A DNA stretch of 64,000 nucleotides from Streptomyces sp. AC512_CC834 (GTDB lineage Bacteria > Actinomycetota > Actinomycetes > Streptomycetales > Streptomycetaceae): NCBI RefSeq assembly GCF_019049325.1, contig NZ_JAGMUO010000029.1, positions 85,848 to 149,847 on the forward strand, written 5' to 3'. The first letter of the stretch is position 1. Each line of letters opens with the position of its first letter. Shown one piece after another: positions 1 through 7,686 of this stretch. Under the pieces are notes generated by a model. It saw only the letters and a list, made by a program, of their open reading frames with translations, did no database searches and was not told the DNA's origin. Both the position numbers and the translations under genes were made by a program.

Positions 1-28
1 CGAAGTGCGAGGTGGGGCCCCTGAACCG

Positions 29-1213
29 CTACGGCAGCGCCAGCATCCGCTCCAGCGCCAGCCTCGCGAACTTCTCCGTCTCCGTGTCGACCTCGATGCG
101 GTTGACGAGGGTGCCCTCGGCCAGCGACTCCAGCGTCCAGACCAGGTGCGGGAGGTCGATGCGGTTCATGGTCGAGCAGAAGCAGACTGTCTTGTCGAGG
201 AAGACGATCTCCTTGTCCTCGGCGGCGAAACGGTTCGCCAGCCGCCGGACCAGGTTCAGCTCGGTCCCGATGGCCCACTTGGAACCGGCCGGAGCCGCTT
301 CCAGGGCCTTGATGATGTACTCGGTCGAGCCGACGTAGTCCGCCGCGGACACGACCTCGTGCTTGCACTCCGGGTGCACCAGGACGTTCACGCCCGGTAT
401 GCGCTCACGCACGTCGTTCACCGAGTCGAGGCTGAAGCGGCCGTGCACCGAGCAGTGGCCCCGCCACAGGATCACCTTCGCGGCGCGCAGCTCCTCGGCC
501 GTCAGCCCGCCGTTGGGCTTGTGCGGGTTGTAGACGACGCAGTCCTCCAGGGACATCCCCAGGTCCCGCACCGCGGTGTTGCGGCCCAGGTGCTGGTCGG
601 GCAGGAACAGGACCTTCTCGCCCTGCTCGAAGGCCCAGTTCAGGGCGCGCTCGGCGTTGGAGGAGGTGCAGATGGTGCCGCCGTGCCTGCCCGTGAACGC
701 CTTGATGTCCGCGGACGAGTTCATGTACGACACGGGCACGACCTGGTCGGCGATCCCGGCCTCGGTCAGCACGTCCCAGCACTCGGCGACCTGCTCGGCG
801 GTGGCCATGTCGGCCATCGAACAGCCGGCGGCCAGGTCGGGCAGGACCACCTTCTGGTCGTCGGAGGTCAGGATGTCGGCCGACTCCGCCATGAAGTGCA
901 CACCGCAGAAGACGATGTACTCGGCCTCCGGGCGGGCGGCCGCGTCCCGGGCCAGCTTGAACGAGTCGCCCGTGACGTCCGCGAACTGGATGACCTCGTC
1001 TCGCTGGTAGTGGTGACCGAGGACGAAGACCTTGTCCCCGAGCTTCTCCTTGGCCGCACGGGCGCGCGCGACCAGGTCCGGGTCGGAGGGCGAGGGCAGG
1101 TCGCCGGGGCACTCCACACCGCGCTCGCTCCTCGGGTCGGCCTCACGGCCGAGCAGCAGCAGGGCGAGGGGCGTCGGCTGCACGTCGAGCTCCTGGGTTT
1201 GGGCGGTGGTCAC
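29..1213 (-). CDS. nadA: Quinolinate synthase NadA
   Basis: Condenses iminoaspartate with dihydroxyacetone phosphate to quinolinate, the second step of de novo NAD synthesis, in the cytoplasm using a [4Fe-4S] cluster. The protein is about 394 residues, the length of the long actinobacterial form. The expected three cluster cysteines are visible in FCGVHF, WRGHCSVHG and CFCSTM contexts, together with the GHHYQRDEV substrate-binding segment near the N-terminus. I start at the GTG at 1213, because AAAGGG lies 8 nt upstream of it. The in-frame GTG at 1222 sits directly against that AAAGGG and has no spacing. No nadB or nadC is visible; the partners may lie left of the window. An Fe-S carrier gene lies divergently next door, which fits a cluster-dependent enzyme. 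Identification is from motifs and is very secure. Confidence 0.97.
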   Translation of the reverse strand: MTTAQTQELDVQPTPLALLLLGREADPRSERGVECPGDLPSPSDPDLVARARAAKEKLGDKVFVLGHHYQRDEVIQFADVTGDSFKLARDAAARPEAEYIVFCGVHFMAESADILTSDDQKVVLPDLAAGCSMADMATAEQVAECWDVLTEAGIADQVVPVSYMNSSADIKAFTGRHGGTICTSSNAERALNWAFEQGEKVLFLPDQHLGRNTAVRDLGMSLEDCVVYNPHKPNGGLTAEELRAAKVILWRGHCSVHGRFSLDSVNDVRERIPGVNVLVHPECKHEVVSAADYVGSTEYIIKALEAAPAGSKWAIGTELNLVRRLANRFAAEDKEIVFLDKTVCFCSTMNRIDLPHLVWTLESLAEGTLVNRIEVDTETEKFARLALERMLALP

Positions 1214-1250
1214 GACACGCACCCTTTCTACTTTTCGTCGACCCTTTTCG

Positions 1251-1293
1251 TCGAACTGACGCTATATATCATAACCGGTTCACGTCAGTTTGA
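1251..1293. promoter_or_regulatory. Inverted repeat flanking the nadA promoter
   Basis: Arms tcgaactgacg (1251-1261) and cgtcagtttga (1283-1293) are complementary at 10 of 11 positions and flank an AT-rich core (1262-1282) that on the - strand reads as a -10-like TATGAT. The right arm is itself part of a short dyad, CGTCA-GTT-TGACG (1283-1295). The arrangement looks like a repressor operator pair over the nadA promoter. No NAD regulator is encoded in the window, so the factor is unknown. This is inference from symmetry only. Confidence 0.5.
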
Positions 1294-1491
1294 CGATGCC
1301 CATAGTGTCGATGTGACGTGAGTCCCGGCGTCCGCAGTCGCTGTCCACAGGCGCTGTCCGCTTCCCGGGGCGTGTGCGAGCATGAAGGGAAGGCCGAAGG
1401 ACAAGACACGGGTCCGTCCCGGAATGAATCCGCGGCCCCGCCGGTTGGAACCGTCGGCAAGCAGTCTCCGTACAACCTTGGAGAGATGTAG

Positions 1492-1848
1492 ATGTCCGTA
1501 TCGGACGAGACCACCACCGTCACCGACGGCATCATCGTGACCGACGCCGCCGCGGCCAAGGTCAAGGCCCTGCTCGACCAGGAAGGCCGCGAGGACCTGG
1601 CGCTGCGTGTCGCCGTCCAGCCCGGCGGCTGCTCCGGCCTGCGTTACCAGCTCTTCTTCGACGAGCGTTCGCTCGACGGTGACGTGGTGAAGGACTTCGA
1701 CGGCGTCAGGGTCACCACCGACCGCATGAGCGCCCCGTACCTGGGCGGCGCCACCATCGACTTCGTGGACACGATCGAGAAGCAGGGCTTCACGATCGAC
1801 AACCCGAACGCGACGGGCTCCTGCGCCTGCGGCGACTCCTTCAGCTAA
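1492..1848 (+). CDS. erpA: ErpA/HesB-type iron-sulfur cluster insertion protein
   Basis: A-type carrier that accepts an Fe-S cluster and passes it to apoproteins. It has 118 residues, the family size. It carries the single upstream cysteine in GGCSGLRYQ and the C-terminal CAC pair in GSCACGDSF, the three-cysteine pattern of IscA/ErpA/HesB. A ggagag ribosome-binding site precedes the ATG. It is divergent from nadA, an Fe-S enzyme, and a few kilobases from a cysteine desulfurase fusion, so the neighbourhood is consistent with cluster supply. A very strong hairpin terminator follows directly. The choice of erpA over other A-type names rests on actinobacterial usage. Confidence 0.93.
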   Translation: MSVSDETTTVTDGIIVTDAAAAKVKALLDQEGREDLALRVAVQPGGCSGLRYQLFFDERSLDGDVVKDFDGVRVTTDRMSAPYLGGATIDFVDTIEKQGFTIDNPNATGSCACGDSFS

Positions 1849-1883
1849 GCCGCGCGGCACGGCAGTAGCACGAGACACGACAA

Positions 1884-1920
1884 GGGCGGCGGCCCGGGGG
1901 ACAACCCCGGGCCGCCGCCC
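1884..1920. terminator. Strong bidirectional hairpin terminator
   Basis: Perfect 16-bp stem (1884-1899 with 1905-1920, all G/C) around a 5-nt loop, followed by ttt. It separates the convergent erpA and the membrane-protein gene and probably serves both strands. Confidence 0.85.
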
Positions 1921-1938
1921 TTTCCCTCGCTTCGGGCG

Positions 1939-3462
1939 TCACCGGCCGCCGGACGGAGCGGGCAGCCGCGCGCCCGGCTTGTGCACGGGGATGTCCTCGC
2001 CGTCCGAGCCCACGACCGTCCGGTCGCCCAGCGGCTTGTCGAGCGGCACCGTCCGCTCGTACTCCTTGGCGATCAGGATGCAGACCTTGTCCGGATGCGG
2101 GGTCTCGGTCACCGTGACGGTCACCTTGCCCCCGCTCTCCTTCGCCTTCGCGTCGTAGTCGGAGCACACCCCGCCGGTGAAGTGCACCGTCAGCTCGCCG
2201 TCGGCGGCCGTGTAGCCGCTCACCCGCACATCACGGGGATCACCGGGCTTCGAGGTCGGCTCGTCGGACGGGGACGGCGAGGCGGGGGCCGCGGTGGTCA
2301 GGTACTCCGGCTCGACCGCCGGGTAGGTGACCGTGACGGCGTCCCGCGCGCCCGGCGTCCGCACCTCGAACAGCCAGGACGGCACCAGTGTCTGCCGCCC
2401 CCGCACCGGATGCGCGGCCAGCCCGAACACCGCGTCCTCCACCGTGGCGGTCCGCTTCCGCTGCGTCCCGGGCTTCTCCGGCGTGCCCGTCGGCAGCGCG
2501 CAGGGCATGTCCGCGCCGTCCTGATGCGGTACGGGACTGGCGCAGCCCCCGATGCCCCCGACGCCGGCACCGGAACCGCCGCCCGGCGAGTTCAGCAGCG
2601 CCAGCGTCTCCTGCGCGTCCAGGACGGGGTACGTGTCCCCCTTGACCGGCGCCTTCACCTGGCCGCTGCCGCCGACCACCTCGCCCTGCGCGCTGACGAC
2701 CACGCCGGTCGTCCAGCCGTACGTGGGCAGCCCGCCCACCTCCGGTTCCGCGTTCACGGCCCGCCGGGCGCCCATGACCTGGCCCGCGTCCAGCTTGGCG
2801 TCGTCCTGGCCCAGCGCCTTCAGCACCGGCGCCGCCGCCTTCTTCGCGGCCGCCTCGCTCACCGGGTTCCCGTCGGCCGAGGGGGCCTTGCAGACGGCGC
2901 CCTTCTTGCAGTTGTCGGTGCCGGGTGCGTAGCGGTGGAAGGTCCAGGTGCCCGGCGCCTGCTGGTCCACCGTGAGCAGCGGGCCGAAGCCGTCCTTGGC
3001 ATTGCCGACCTTCCACGCCTCGCCCTGGACGCGGGGCGCTCCCTCCAGTCCCAGCGCCTCGGCCAGCCGGGCCACCTCGGCCTCGGTGACCTCGCCCTTC
3101 GCCCGGTACACGGGCGCCGAGCCGGGGCCCTCGGGGAGCGGGCCGTCCGCGCGGTAGACGACGCCGTACGGGTTGGGCTCGCCGGGCGCGATGCCGTTCG
3201 TGCCGCCCTGGGAGGACGTCTGGTGGTCGTCGAGGGCGAGCGGCGGGGGAGTGTCGTCGCCGGATGCCCCGGACGCCGTACCGCCGTCCGGGTCACCGTC
3301 GGAGGCGGACGTGGCCAGATAGGCCCCGCCGGTGCCCACGAGCAGTACGGCGGCGGCGACCGACGCGATGGCGGCCGCACGGGGGCGCCGCCGTGCCGGA
3401 CGCCCGGTGCCGGCCTCGTCGGCGGCGCCGGCGTCGTCGTTGTCGGGTCGCTCGGTGTTCAC
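1939..3462 (-). CDS. Membrane-anchored protein of unknown function
   Basis: 507-residue protein that I cannot assign to an enzyme family. The N-terminus (about 1-28) is acidic then Arg-rich and cytoplasmic. One hydrophobic segment follows at about 29-50 (AAAVLLVGTGGAYLA). The rest is a large extracytoplasmic part, rich in Gly, Pro and charged residues, with a Ser/Pro/Glu linker around 395-410 and cysteines in pairs that could form disulfides. The start is the ATG at 3462, preceded by an AGGAG-like motif. It lies between erpA and adoK, the position occupied in mycobacteria by an uncharacterised membrane protein (Rv2203, from memory). No catalytic motif was seen. A structural or signalling envelope role is possible but unsupported. 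Confidence 0.8.
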   Translation of the reverse strand: MNTERPDNDDAGAADEAGTGRPARRRPRAAAIASVAAAVLLVGTGGAYLATSASDGDPDGGTASGASGDDTPPPLALDDHQTSSQGGTNGIAPGEPNPYGVVYRADGPLPEGPGSAPVYRAKGEVTEAEVARLAEALGLEGAPRVQGEAWKVGNAKDGFGPLLTVDQQAPGTWTFHRYAPGTDNCKKGAVCKAPSADGNPVSEAAAKKAAAPVLKALGQDDAKLDAGQVMGARRAVNAEPEVGGLPTYGWTTGVVVSAQGEVVGGSGQVKAPVKGDTYPVLDAQETLALLNSPGGGSGAGVGGIGGCASPVPHQDGADMPCALPTGTPEKPGTQRKRTATVEDAVFGLAAHPVRGRQTLVPSWLFEVRTPGARDAVTVTYPAVEPEYLTTAAPASPSPSDEPTSKPGDPRDVRVSGYTAADGELTVHFTGGVCSDYDAKAKESGGKVTVTVTETPHPDKVCILIAKEYERTVPLDKPLGDRTVVGSDGEDIPVHKPGARLPAPSGGR

Positions 3463-3555
3463 CGCATCGCTCCTTCGGCTGTTACTGGGGACAGCGATGG
3501 GACGCGGTGGGGCGGGATCCGGTTCCCGGCGACGGCGGGCGTCGCCCGAACGGCC

Positions 3556-3780
3556 TCAGTCGCCGTAGTCCGACATCGACTCCAGCAGCCGGGCCGACGT
3601 CCGGGGCACCCGTACGCCGTGGATGAGCGAGACCGGCACCGGGTGGGCCAGGACGTGCTCCGGCGCCGACCAGCGCGGGGTCATCCGGGCGCAGTCGCCG
3701 CGCAGCGACGCCAGGTCGCCGTCCAGGTCGGCCGGGGCGGGGTCGGCCGGGGCGGGGCCGGCGGTCCTCAGGTTCTTCAT
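3556..3780 (-). CDS. Small hypothetical protein
   Basis: A 74-residue reading frame with an Ala/Pro/Asp-rich N-terminus and a more ordinary C-terminal half containing PVSLIHGVRVPRTSARLL. No known domain, signal peptide or membrane segment is visible. No clear ribosome-binding site precedes the ATG at 3780, so expression is uncertain. It lies divergently from adenosine kinase across an intergenic region with a short perfect palindrome. I keep it because strand, codon bias and position between two genes of fixed orientation fit a real small gene. Confidence 0.55.
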   Translation of the reverse strand: MKNLRTAGPAPADPAPADLDGDLASLRGDCARMTPRWSAPEHVLAHPVPVSLIHGVRVPRTSARLLESMSDYGD

Positions 3781-3821
3781 AACAGAACCGTAGGCACGTC
3801 CCGGACCGCGAAGAAAGTTGT

Positions 3822-3834
3822 ACTACCGGGTAGT
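3822..3834. promoter_or_regulatory. 13-bp palindrome in a divergent intergenic region
   Basis: Perfect dyad ACTACC-G-GGTAGT centred at 3828, between the divergent starts of the small protein (3780) and adenosine kinase (3914). Its position suits an operator controlling either gene. No regulator is encoded beside it. Confidence 0.4.
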
Positions 3835-3913
3835 TTCGCCTCCTTCGGTCAGGCGGCCGTCCCAGGTAGCGTGAACTGTCAACCCGCCCTCCCCTCAGGA
3901 GAGAGTCCACGCC

Positions 3914-4888
3914 GTGCGCATCGCAGTCACCGGCTCCATCGCGACCGACCACCTCATGACCTTCCCCGGCCGATTCTCCGACCAGCTCGTCGCGGACCAG
4001 TTGCACACGGTCTCGCTCTCCTTCCTGGTCGACCAGCTCGACGTACGCCGGGGCGGCGTCGCCGCGAACATCGCCTTCGGCATGGGACAGCTCGGCACCC
4101 GGCCGATCCTGGTCGGCGCGGCCGGCTCGGACTTCGACGAGTACCGGGCCTGGCTGGACCGGCACGGCGTCGACACCGGCTCGGTCCGCATCTCCGAGAC
4201 CCTGCACACCGCCCGCTTCGTCTGCACCACCGACGCCGACCACAACCAGATCGGCTCCTTCTACACGGGCGCGATGAGCGAGGCCCGCCTCATCGAGCTC
4301 AAGACCGTCGCCGACCGCGTGGGCGGCCTCGACCTGGTCTCCATCGGCGCCGACGACCCGGAGGCGATGCTCCGGCACACCGAGGAGTGCCGTACGCGGT
4401 CCATCCCCTTCGCCGCCGACTTCTCCCAGCAGATCGCCCGGATGAACGGCGACGAGATCCGGATACTGCTGGACGGGGCGACCTACCTCTTCTCCAACGA
4501 GTACGAGAAGGGGCTCATCGAGACCAAGACCGGCTGGACGGACGAGGAGATCCTCGACCGCGTCGGCCACCGCGTCACCACCCTCGGCGCGCGGGGCGTC
4601 CGCATCGAGCGGACCGGCGAGGAGTCCCTCGAGGTCGGCGTCCCCGACGAGGAGCGCAAGGCCGACCCCACGGGCGTCGGCGACGCCTTCCGGGCGGGGT
4701 TCCTGTCGGGACTGGCGTGGGGCGTGTCCCTGGAGCGGGCGGCGCAGGTCGGCTGCATGCTCGCGACGCTCGTCATCGAGACGGTGGGCACGCAGGAGTA
4801 CCAGTTGCGGCGCGGGCACTTCATGGAGCGGTTCACCAAGGCGTACGGGGACGAGGCCGCGGGGGAGGTTCAGGCGCACCTGGGCTGA
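3914..4888 (+). CDS. adoK: Adenosine kinase, PfkB family
   Basis: Phosphorylates adenosine to AMP for purine salvage in the cytoplasm. The 324-residue protein has the PfkB/ribokinase signatures: the N-terminal GGVAANIAFGMGQLG glycine motif and the C-terminal DPTGVGDAFRAGF anion hole with its catalytic Asp. The first residues (MRIAVTGSIATDHLM) and the stretch HTEECRTRSIPFAADFSQQ strongly resemble mycobacterial AdoK (Rv2202c, recalled). That enzyme also lies close to the ctaC/qcr genes and is PfkB-like rather than eukaryote-like. The start is the GTG at 3914 after aggagag. It is transcribed alone, and a dispersed repeat follows. Substrate assignment is by resemblance; ribokinase-like activity on another nucleoside or sugar is the alternative. 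Confidence 0.88.
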   Translation: MRIAVTGSIATDHLMTFPGRFSDQLVADQLHTVSLSFLVDQLDVRRGGVAANIAFGMGQLGTRPILVGAAGSDFDEYRAWLDRHGVDTGSVRISETLHTARFVCTTDADHNQIGSFYTGAMSEARLIELKTVADRVGGLDLVSIGADDPEAMLRHTEECRTRSIPFAADFSQQIARMNGDEIRILLDGATYLFSNEYEKGLIETKTGWTDEEILDRVGHRVTTLGARGVRIERTGEESLEVGVPDEERKADPTGVGDAFRAGFLSGLAWGVSLERAAQVGCMLATLVIETVGTQEYQLRRGHFMERFTKAYGDEAAGEVQAHLG

Positions 4889-4889
4889 A

Positions 4890-5002
4890 GCGGGGGGCGA
4901 CTACGGGGCTTCCCCTTGATGCGCCTTGTCGTGTGCGGGTGCGTGGGGGTTGGTCGCGCCCACGCGGCGGAGCCGCACATCGATACAGCCCCGCGCCCCT
5001 TG
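4890..5002. repeat. Dispersed intergenic repeat, copy A (inverted)
   Basis: On the - strand this reads aggggcgcggggctg... through ctccgccgcgtgggcgcga, closely matching copy D at 33598-33705. It fills the space between the convergent adoK and cysteine desulfurase genes. See the finding on the five-copy family. Confidence 0.75.
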
Positions 5003-5008
5003 CAGGCG

Positions 5009-6391
5009 TCATCTGACTCGGCGGACCAAGTACGCCGTTCCTTCTTCCGTAGACTCCTCGCCCACGTACTCCTGCCCCCGCATCTCGCACCACGCCGGGA
5101 TGTCCAGGCGGGCCGCCTCGTCGTCGGAGAGGACGCGGACCGTGCCGCCGACGGGGACGTCGCCGATGACCTTGGCCAGTTCGATCACCGGGACGGGGCA
5201 GCGGCGGCCGATCGCGTCCACGACGAGGTCGGCCCCCTCCTCCCGGACGGCCTCCGTCCCCGTCGGCGCCCCCAGCCTCTCCCGCACCGCGGCCACCGTC
5301 CCCGGCAGCACCTCCAGGAACCGCTCGACGTCCTCGGCCGGGGTCCCCGGCGGCAGCGACACCCGGACGTTGCCCTCGCTGAGTACCCCCATCGCCCTCA
5401 GCACATGGCTCGGCGTCAGCGTGCTGCTCGTGCAGGACGATCCGGACGACACGGAGAAACCGGCACGGTCCAGCTCGTGCAGCAGAGTCTCCCCGTCGAC
5501 ATAGAGACAGGAGAAGGTGACGACCCCGGGCAGCCGGCGCGCCGGATCGCCGACCACCTCCACGTCCGGTACCAGGGCCGGCACCCGCGTCCGGATCCGC
5601 TCCGTCAGCTCCCGCAGCCGGGCCGCCTCCTGGGTCGCCTCGGCCCGTACCGCCCGCAGGGACGCCGCCGCGGCCACGATCGCCGGGAGGTTCTCGAACC
5701 CGGGCGCCCGGCCCGACTCCCGCTCGTCCCCGGGCCCCAGCGGCGCGAACCGGACACCCTTGCGCACGACGAGCAGCCCCACCCCCGAGGGCCCGCCCCA
5801 CTTGTGGGCGCTGCCCGCGAGCAGCGACCAGTCGCCCTCGACCCGCCCCCAGCCCAGCGACTGGGCCGCGTCCACCAGCAGCGGCACCCCGGCCGCCCGG
5901 CAGGCCTCGGCCACCTGAGCCACCGGCTGCTCGGTGCCCACCTCGTGGTTGGCCGACTGGAGACAGACCAGCGCCGTGTCCGCACGCAGGGCCGCCGCGT
6001 ACGCCGCCGGGTCCACCGCGCCCGTCCGGTCCACGGGGACCTGCGTGAGACTGCCGCCGCCGCCCTCGTGTGCCTCGGCCGCATGAAGTACGGAGGAGTG
6101 TTCGACGGTTGACACGATCAGGTGGCGTCCGACGCGTCGCCGTCCGGCCAGCGCCCCCGCCACCCCCGAATGCACCGCCCGTGTCCCCGAGGGGGTGAAC
6201 ACCAACTCGTCCGCCCGGCACCCCACCGCTTCCGCCGCCGCCTCCCGGGCGGCATCGAGCAGCAACCGCGCCCGTCGCCCCTCCCGATAGAGCCGGGCCG
6301 GATCGGCCCACCCCTCGTCGAGCGAGGCCAACAGCGCCTGCCGGGCAACGGGATGAAGGGGAGCAGCGGAAGCAGCATCGAAGTAGGCCAC
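5009..6391 (-). CDS. Cysteine desulfurase fused to a TusA-type sulfur carrier
   Basis: A 460-residue two-domain protein. Residues about 1-375 form a class V PLP aminotransferase fold of the NifS/IscS type, with PLP lysine in GSAHKWGGP and the persulfide cysteine in SSGSSCTSS on the mobile loop. Residues about 390-460 are a TusA/SirA domain with the RRCPVPVIELAK signature, whose CPxP cysteine accepts sulfur. The likely reaction is L-cysteine to alanine plus a persulfide passed within one chain to the TusA cysteine. Final acceptors could be Fe-S assembly, thiolated tRNA or molybdopterin. It is divergent from the cytochrome oxidase operon ctaCDF. A bidirectional regulatory region with a dispersed repeat and an inverted repeat separates them. 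The alternative is a selenocysteine lyase-like activity. Confidence 0.9.
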   Translation of the reverse strand: MAYFDAASAAPLHPVARQALLASLDEGWADPARLYREGRRARLLLDAAREAAAEAVGCRADELVFTPSGTRAVHSGVAGALAGRRRVGRHLIVSTVEHSSVLHAAEAHEGGGGSLTQVPVDRTGAVDPAAYAAALRADTALVCLQSANHEVGTEQPVAQVAEACRAAGVPLLVDAAQSLGWGRVEGDWSLLAGSAHKWGGPSGVGLLVVRKGVRFAPLGPGDERESGRAPGFENLPAIVAAAASLRAVRAEATQEAARLRELTERIRTRVPALVPDVEVVGDPARRLPGVVTFSCLYVDGETLLHELDRAGFSVSSGSSCTSSTLTPSHVLRAMGVLSEGNVRVSLPPGTPAEDVERFLEVLPGTVAAVRERLGAPTGTEAVREEGADLVVDAIGRRCPVPVIELAKVIGDVPVGGTVRVLSDDEAARLDIPAWCEMRGQEYVGEESTEEGTAYLVRRVR

Positions 6392-6430
6392 GGGCCAACG
6401 CTAGAACGCCGGGGGCTGCAGCGCCCCATC

Positions 6431-6514
6431 AGGGGCGCGGGGAACGGCGCGACAAGCCACGACGCACCGTCAGCCGCCCACGAAACCGCACCTCCCCGTC
6501 CCGTAGGCGCCCCC
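6431..6514. repeat. Dispersed intergenic repeat, copy B
   Basis: Begins aggggcgcggggaacggcgc and ends gtaggcgcccc, giving complementary outer ends. It lies in the ctaC upstream region. Confidence 0.8.
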
Positions 6515-6584
6515 ATCCCACCCTTAAAGAGTGACCCCCGGCGCGTATGCCACCCTCCCCGCGACCCCCCGGAGGGCGTCGGCT

Positions 6585-6614
6585 AGGGTTTGGTCCGCAT
6601 AAACATCAAACCCC
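6585..6614. promoter_or_regulatory. Inverted repeat upstream of ctaC
   Basis: Arms agggtttg (6585-6592) and caaacccc (6607-6614) are complementary around an AT-richer core, about 80 bp upstream of ctaC and 200 bp from the divergent cysteine desulfurase start. It is a plausible operator or promoter element for the oxidase operon. Nothing identifies the binding protein. Confidence 0.4.
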
Positions 6615-6693
6615 TGCCCGACGCAGGGCGGCGACCGACCAGCGAGAAGGCCGCAGCCGAACAGCGCGGGCGAGACTCTCGGGAAGGCGCTAC

Positions 6694-7686
6694 GTGAGTC
6701 CCAACGGCTCCGACCTCCCCCACGCCGCGGGCGGCGCGGGCGGTACCCCCACGCCTCGGCGCCCGCTGCGGCGGAGGCTGCTGCAGGCGCTGACCGCGGG
6801 CCTGGTTCTGGCGACCGCCACCGGTTGCACATACGAGGACTTCCCCCGCCTCGGCATGCCCACCCCCACCACGGAAGAGGCTCCGCGGATCCTCTCCCTG
6901 TGGCAGGGCTCCTGGGCCGCGGCGCTGGCCACCGGCGTGCTGGTGTGGGGCCTGATCCTGTGGAGTGTGTTCTTCCACCGGCGCAGCCGCACCAAGGTCG
7001 AGGTCCCTCCGCAGACCAGGTACAACCTGCCCATCGAGGCGCTGTACACCATGGTTCCGCTCGTCATCGTCTCGGTGCTGTTCTACTTCACCGCGCGTGA
7101 CGAGTCCGATCTTATGAGCCTCGACAAGAAGCCGGACCTCACGGTCAACGTGGTCGGCTTCCAGTGGAGCTGGTGCTTCAACCACATCGAGGACGTCCCG
7201 GGTTCCACCGGCGACGCCAAGACCTCCAAGGAACTGGCGGGCATCCCGGACCGGTTCATCGAGGACTTCCCGGCGAACGCCGGCGGTGTCTACGACTGCG
7301 GTACTCCCGCTTCGGAGAACCCGCAGACCGGCAACCCCGGTCCGACCCTCTGGCTCCCCAAGGGCAAGACGGTCCGCTTCGTCCTGACCTCGCGTGACGT
7401 CATCCACTCCTTCTGGGTGGTGCCGTTCCTCATGAAGCAGGACGTGATTCCGGGCCACACCAACGCCTTCGAGGTGACCCCCAACAAGGAGGGCACCTTC
7501 ATGGGCAAGTGCGCCGAGCTGTGCGGCGTGGACCACTCCCGGATGCTGTTCAACGTCAAGGTCGTCTCCCCGGACCGCTACGAGCAGCACCTTCAGGACC
7601 TCGCGAAGAAGGGGCAGACCGGTTACGTTCCCGCGGGCATCGCTCAGACGAGCCACGAGAAGAACCGGGAGACGAACAACCTGTGA
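6694..7686 (+). CDS. ctaC: Cytochrome c oxidase subunit II
   Basis: CuA-bearing subunit of the aa3 oxidase, which takes electrons from the cytochrome bc1 branch. About 330 residues. The N-terminal signal ends in a lipobox-like LATATGC, so the mature protein is probably a lipoprotein. Two transmembrane helices follow ([17 protein letters not shown] and [17 protein letters not shown]). The C-terminal cupredoxin domain has VIHSFWV and the CuA ligands in [13 protein letters not shown] choose the GTG at 6694, with gggaagg 6 nt upstream; the frame is open further upstream but lacks such a site. It overlaps ctaD by four bases. Confidence 0.97.
   Translation: MSPNGSDLPHAAGGAGGTPTPRRPLRRRLLQALTAGLVLATATGCTYEDFPRLGMPTPTTEEAPRILSLWQGSWAAALATGVLVWGLILWSVFFHRRSRTKVEVPPQTRYNLPIEALYTMVPLVIVSVLFYFTARDESDLMSLDKKPDLTVNVVGFQWSWCFNHIEDVPGSTGDAKTSKELAGIPDRFIEDFPANAGGVYDCGTPASENPQTGNPGPTLWLPKGKTVRFVLTSRDVIHSFWVVPFLMKQDVIPGHTNAFEVTPNKEGTFMGKCAELCGVDHSRMLFNVKVVSPDRYEQHLQDLAKKGQTGYVPAGIAQTSHEKNRETNNL

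Noticed and set aside
4890..5002. Small + strand gene in the adoK/desulfurase gap
   Set aside because: The sequence is a copy of the dispersed intergenic repeat, so open frames in it are accidental.
1981..5016. Long + strand open frame of about 1000 codons opposite the membrane protein and across adoK
   Set aside because: It is an Arg/Gly/His-rich shadow of genes with clear family motifs in other frames, an effect of high GC at third positions.
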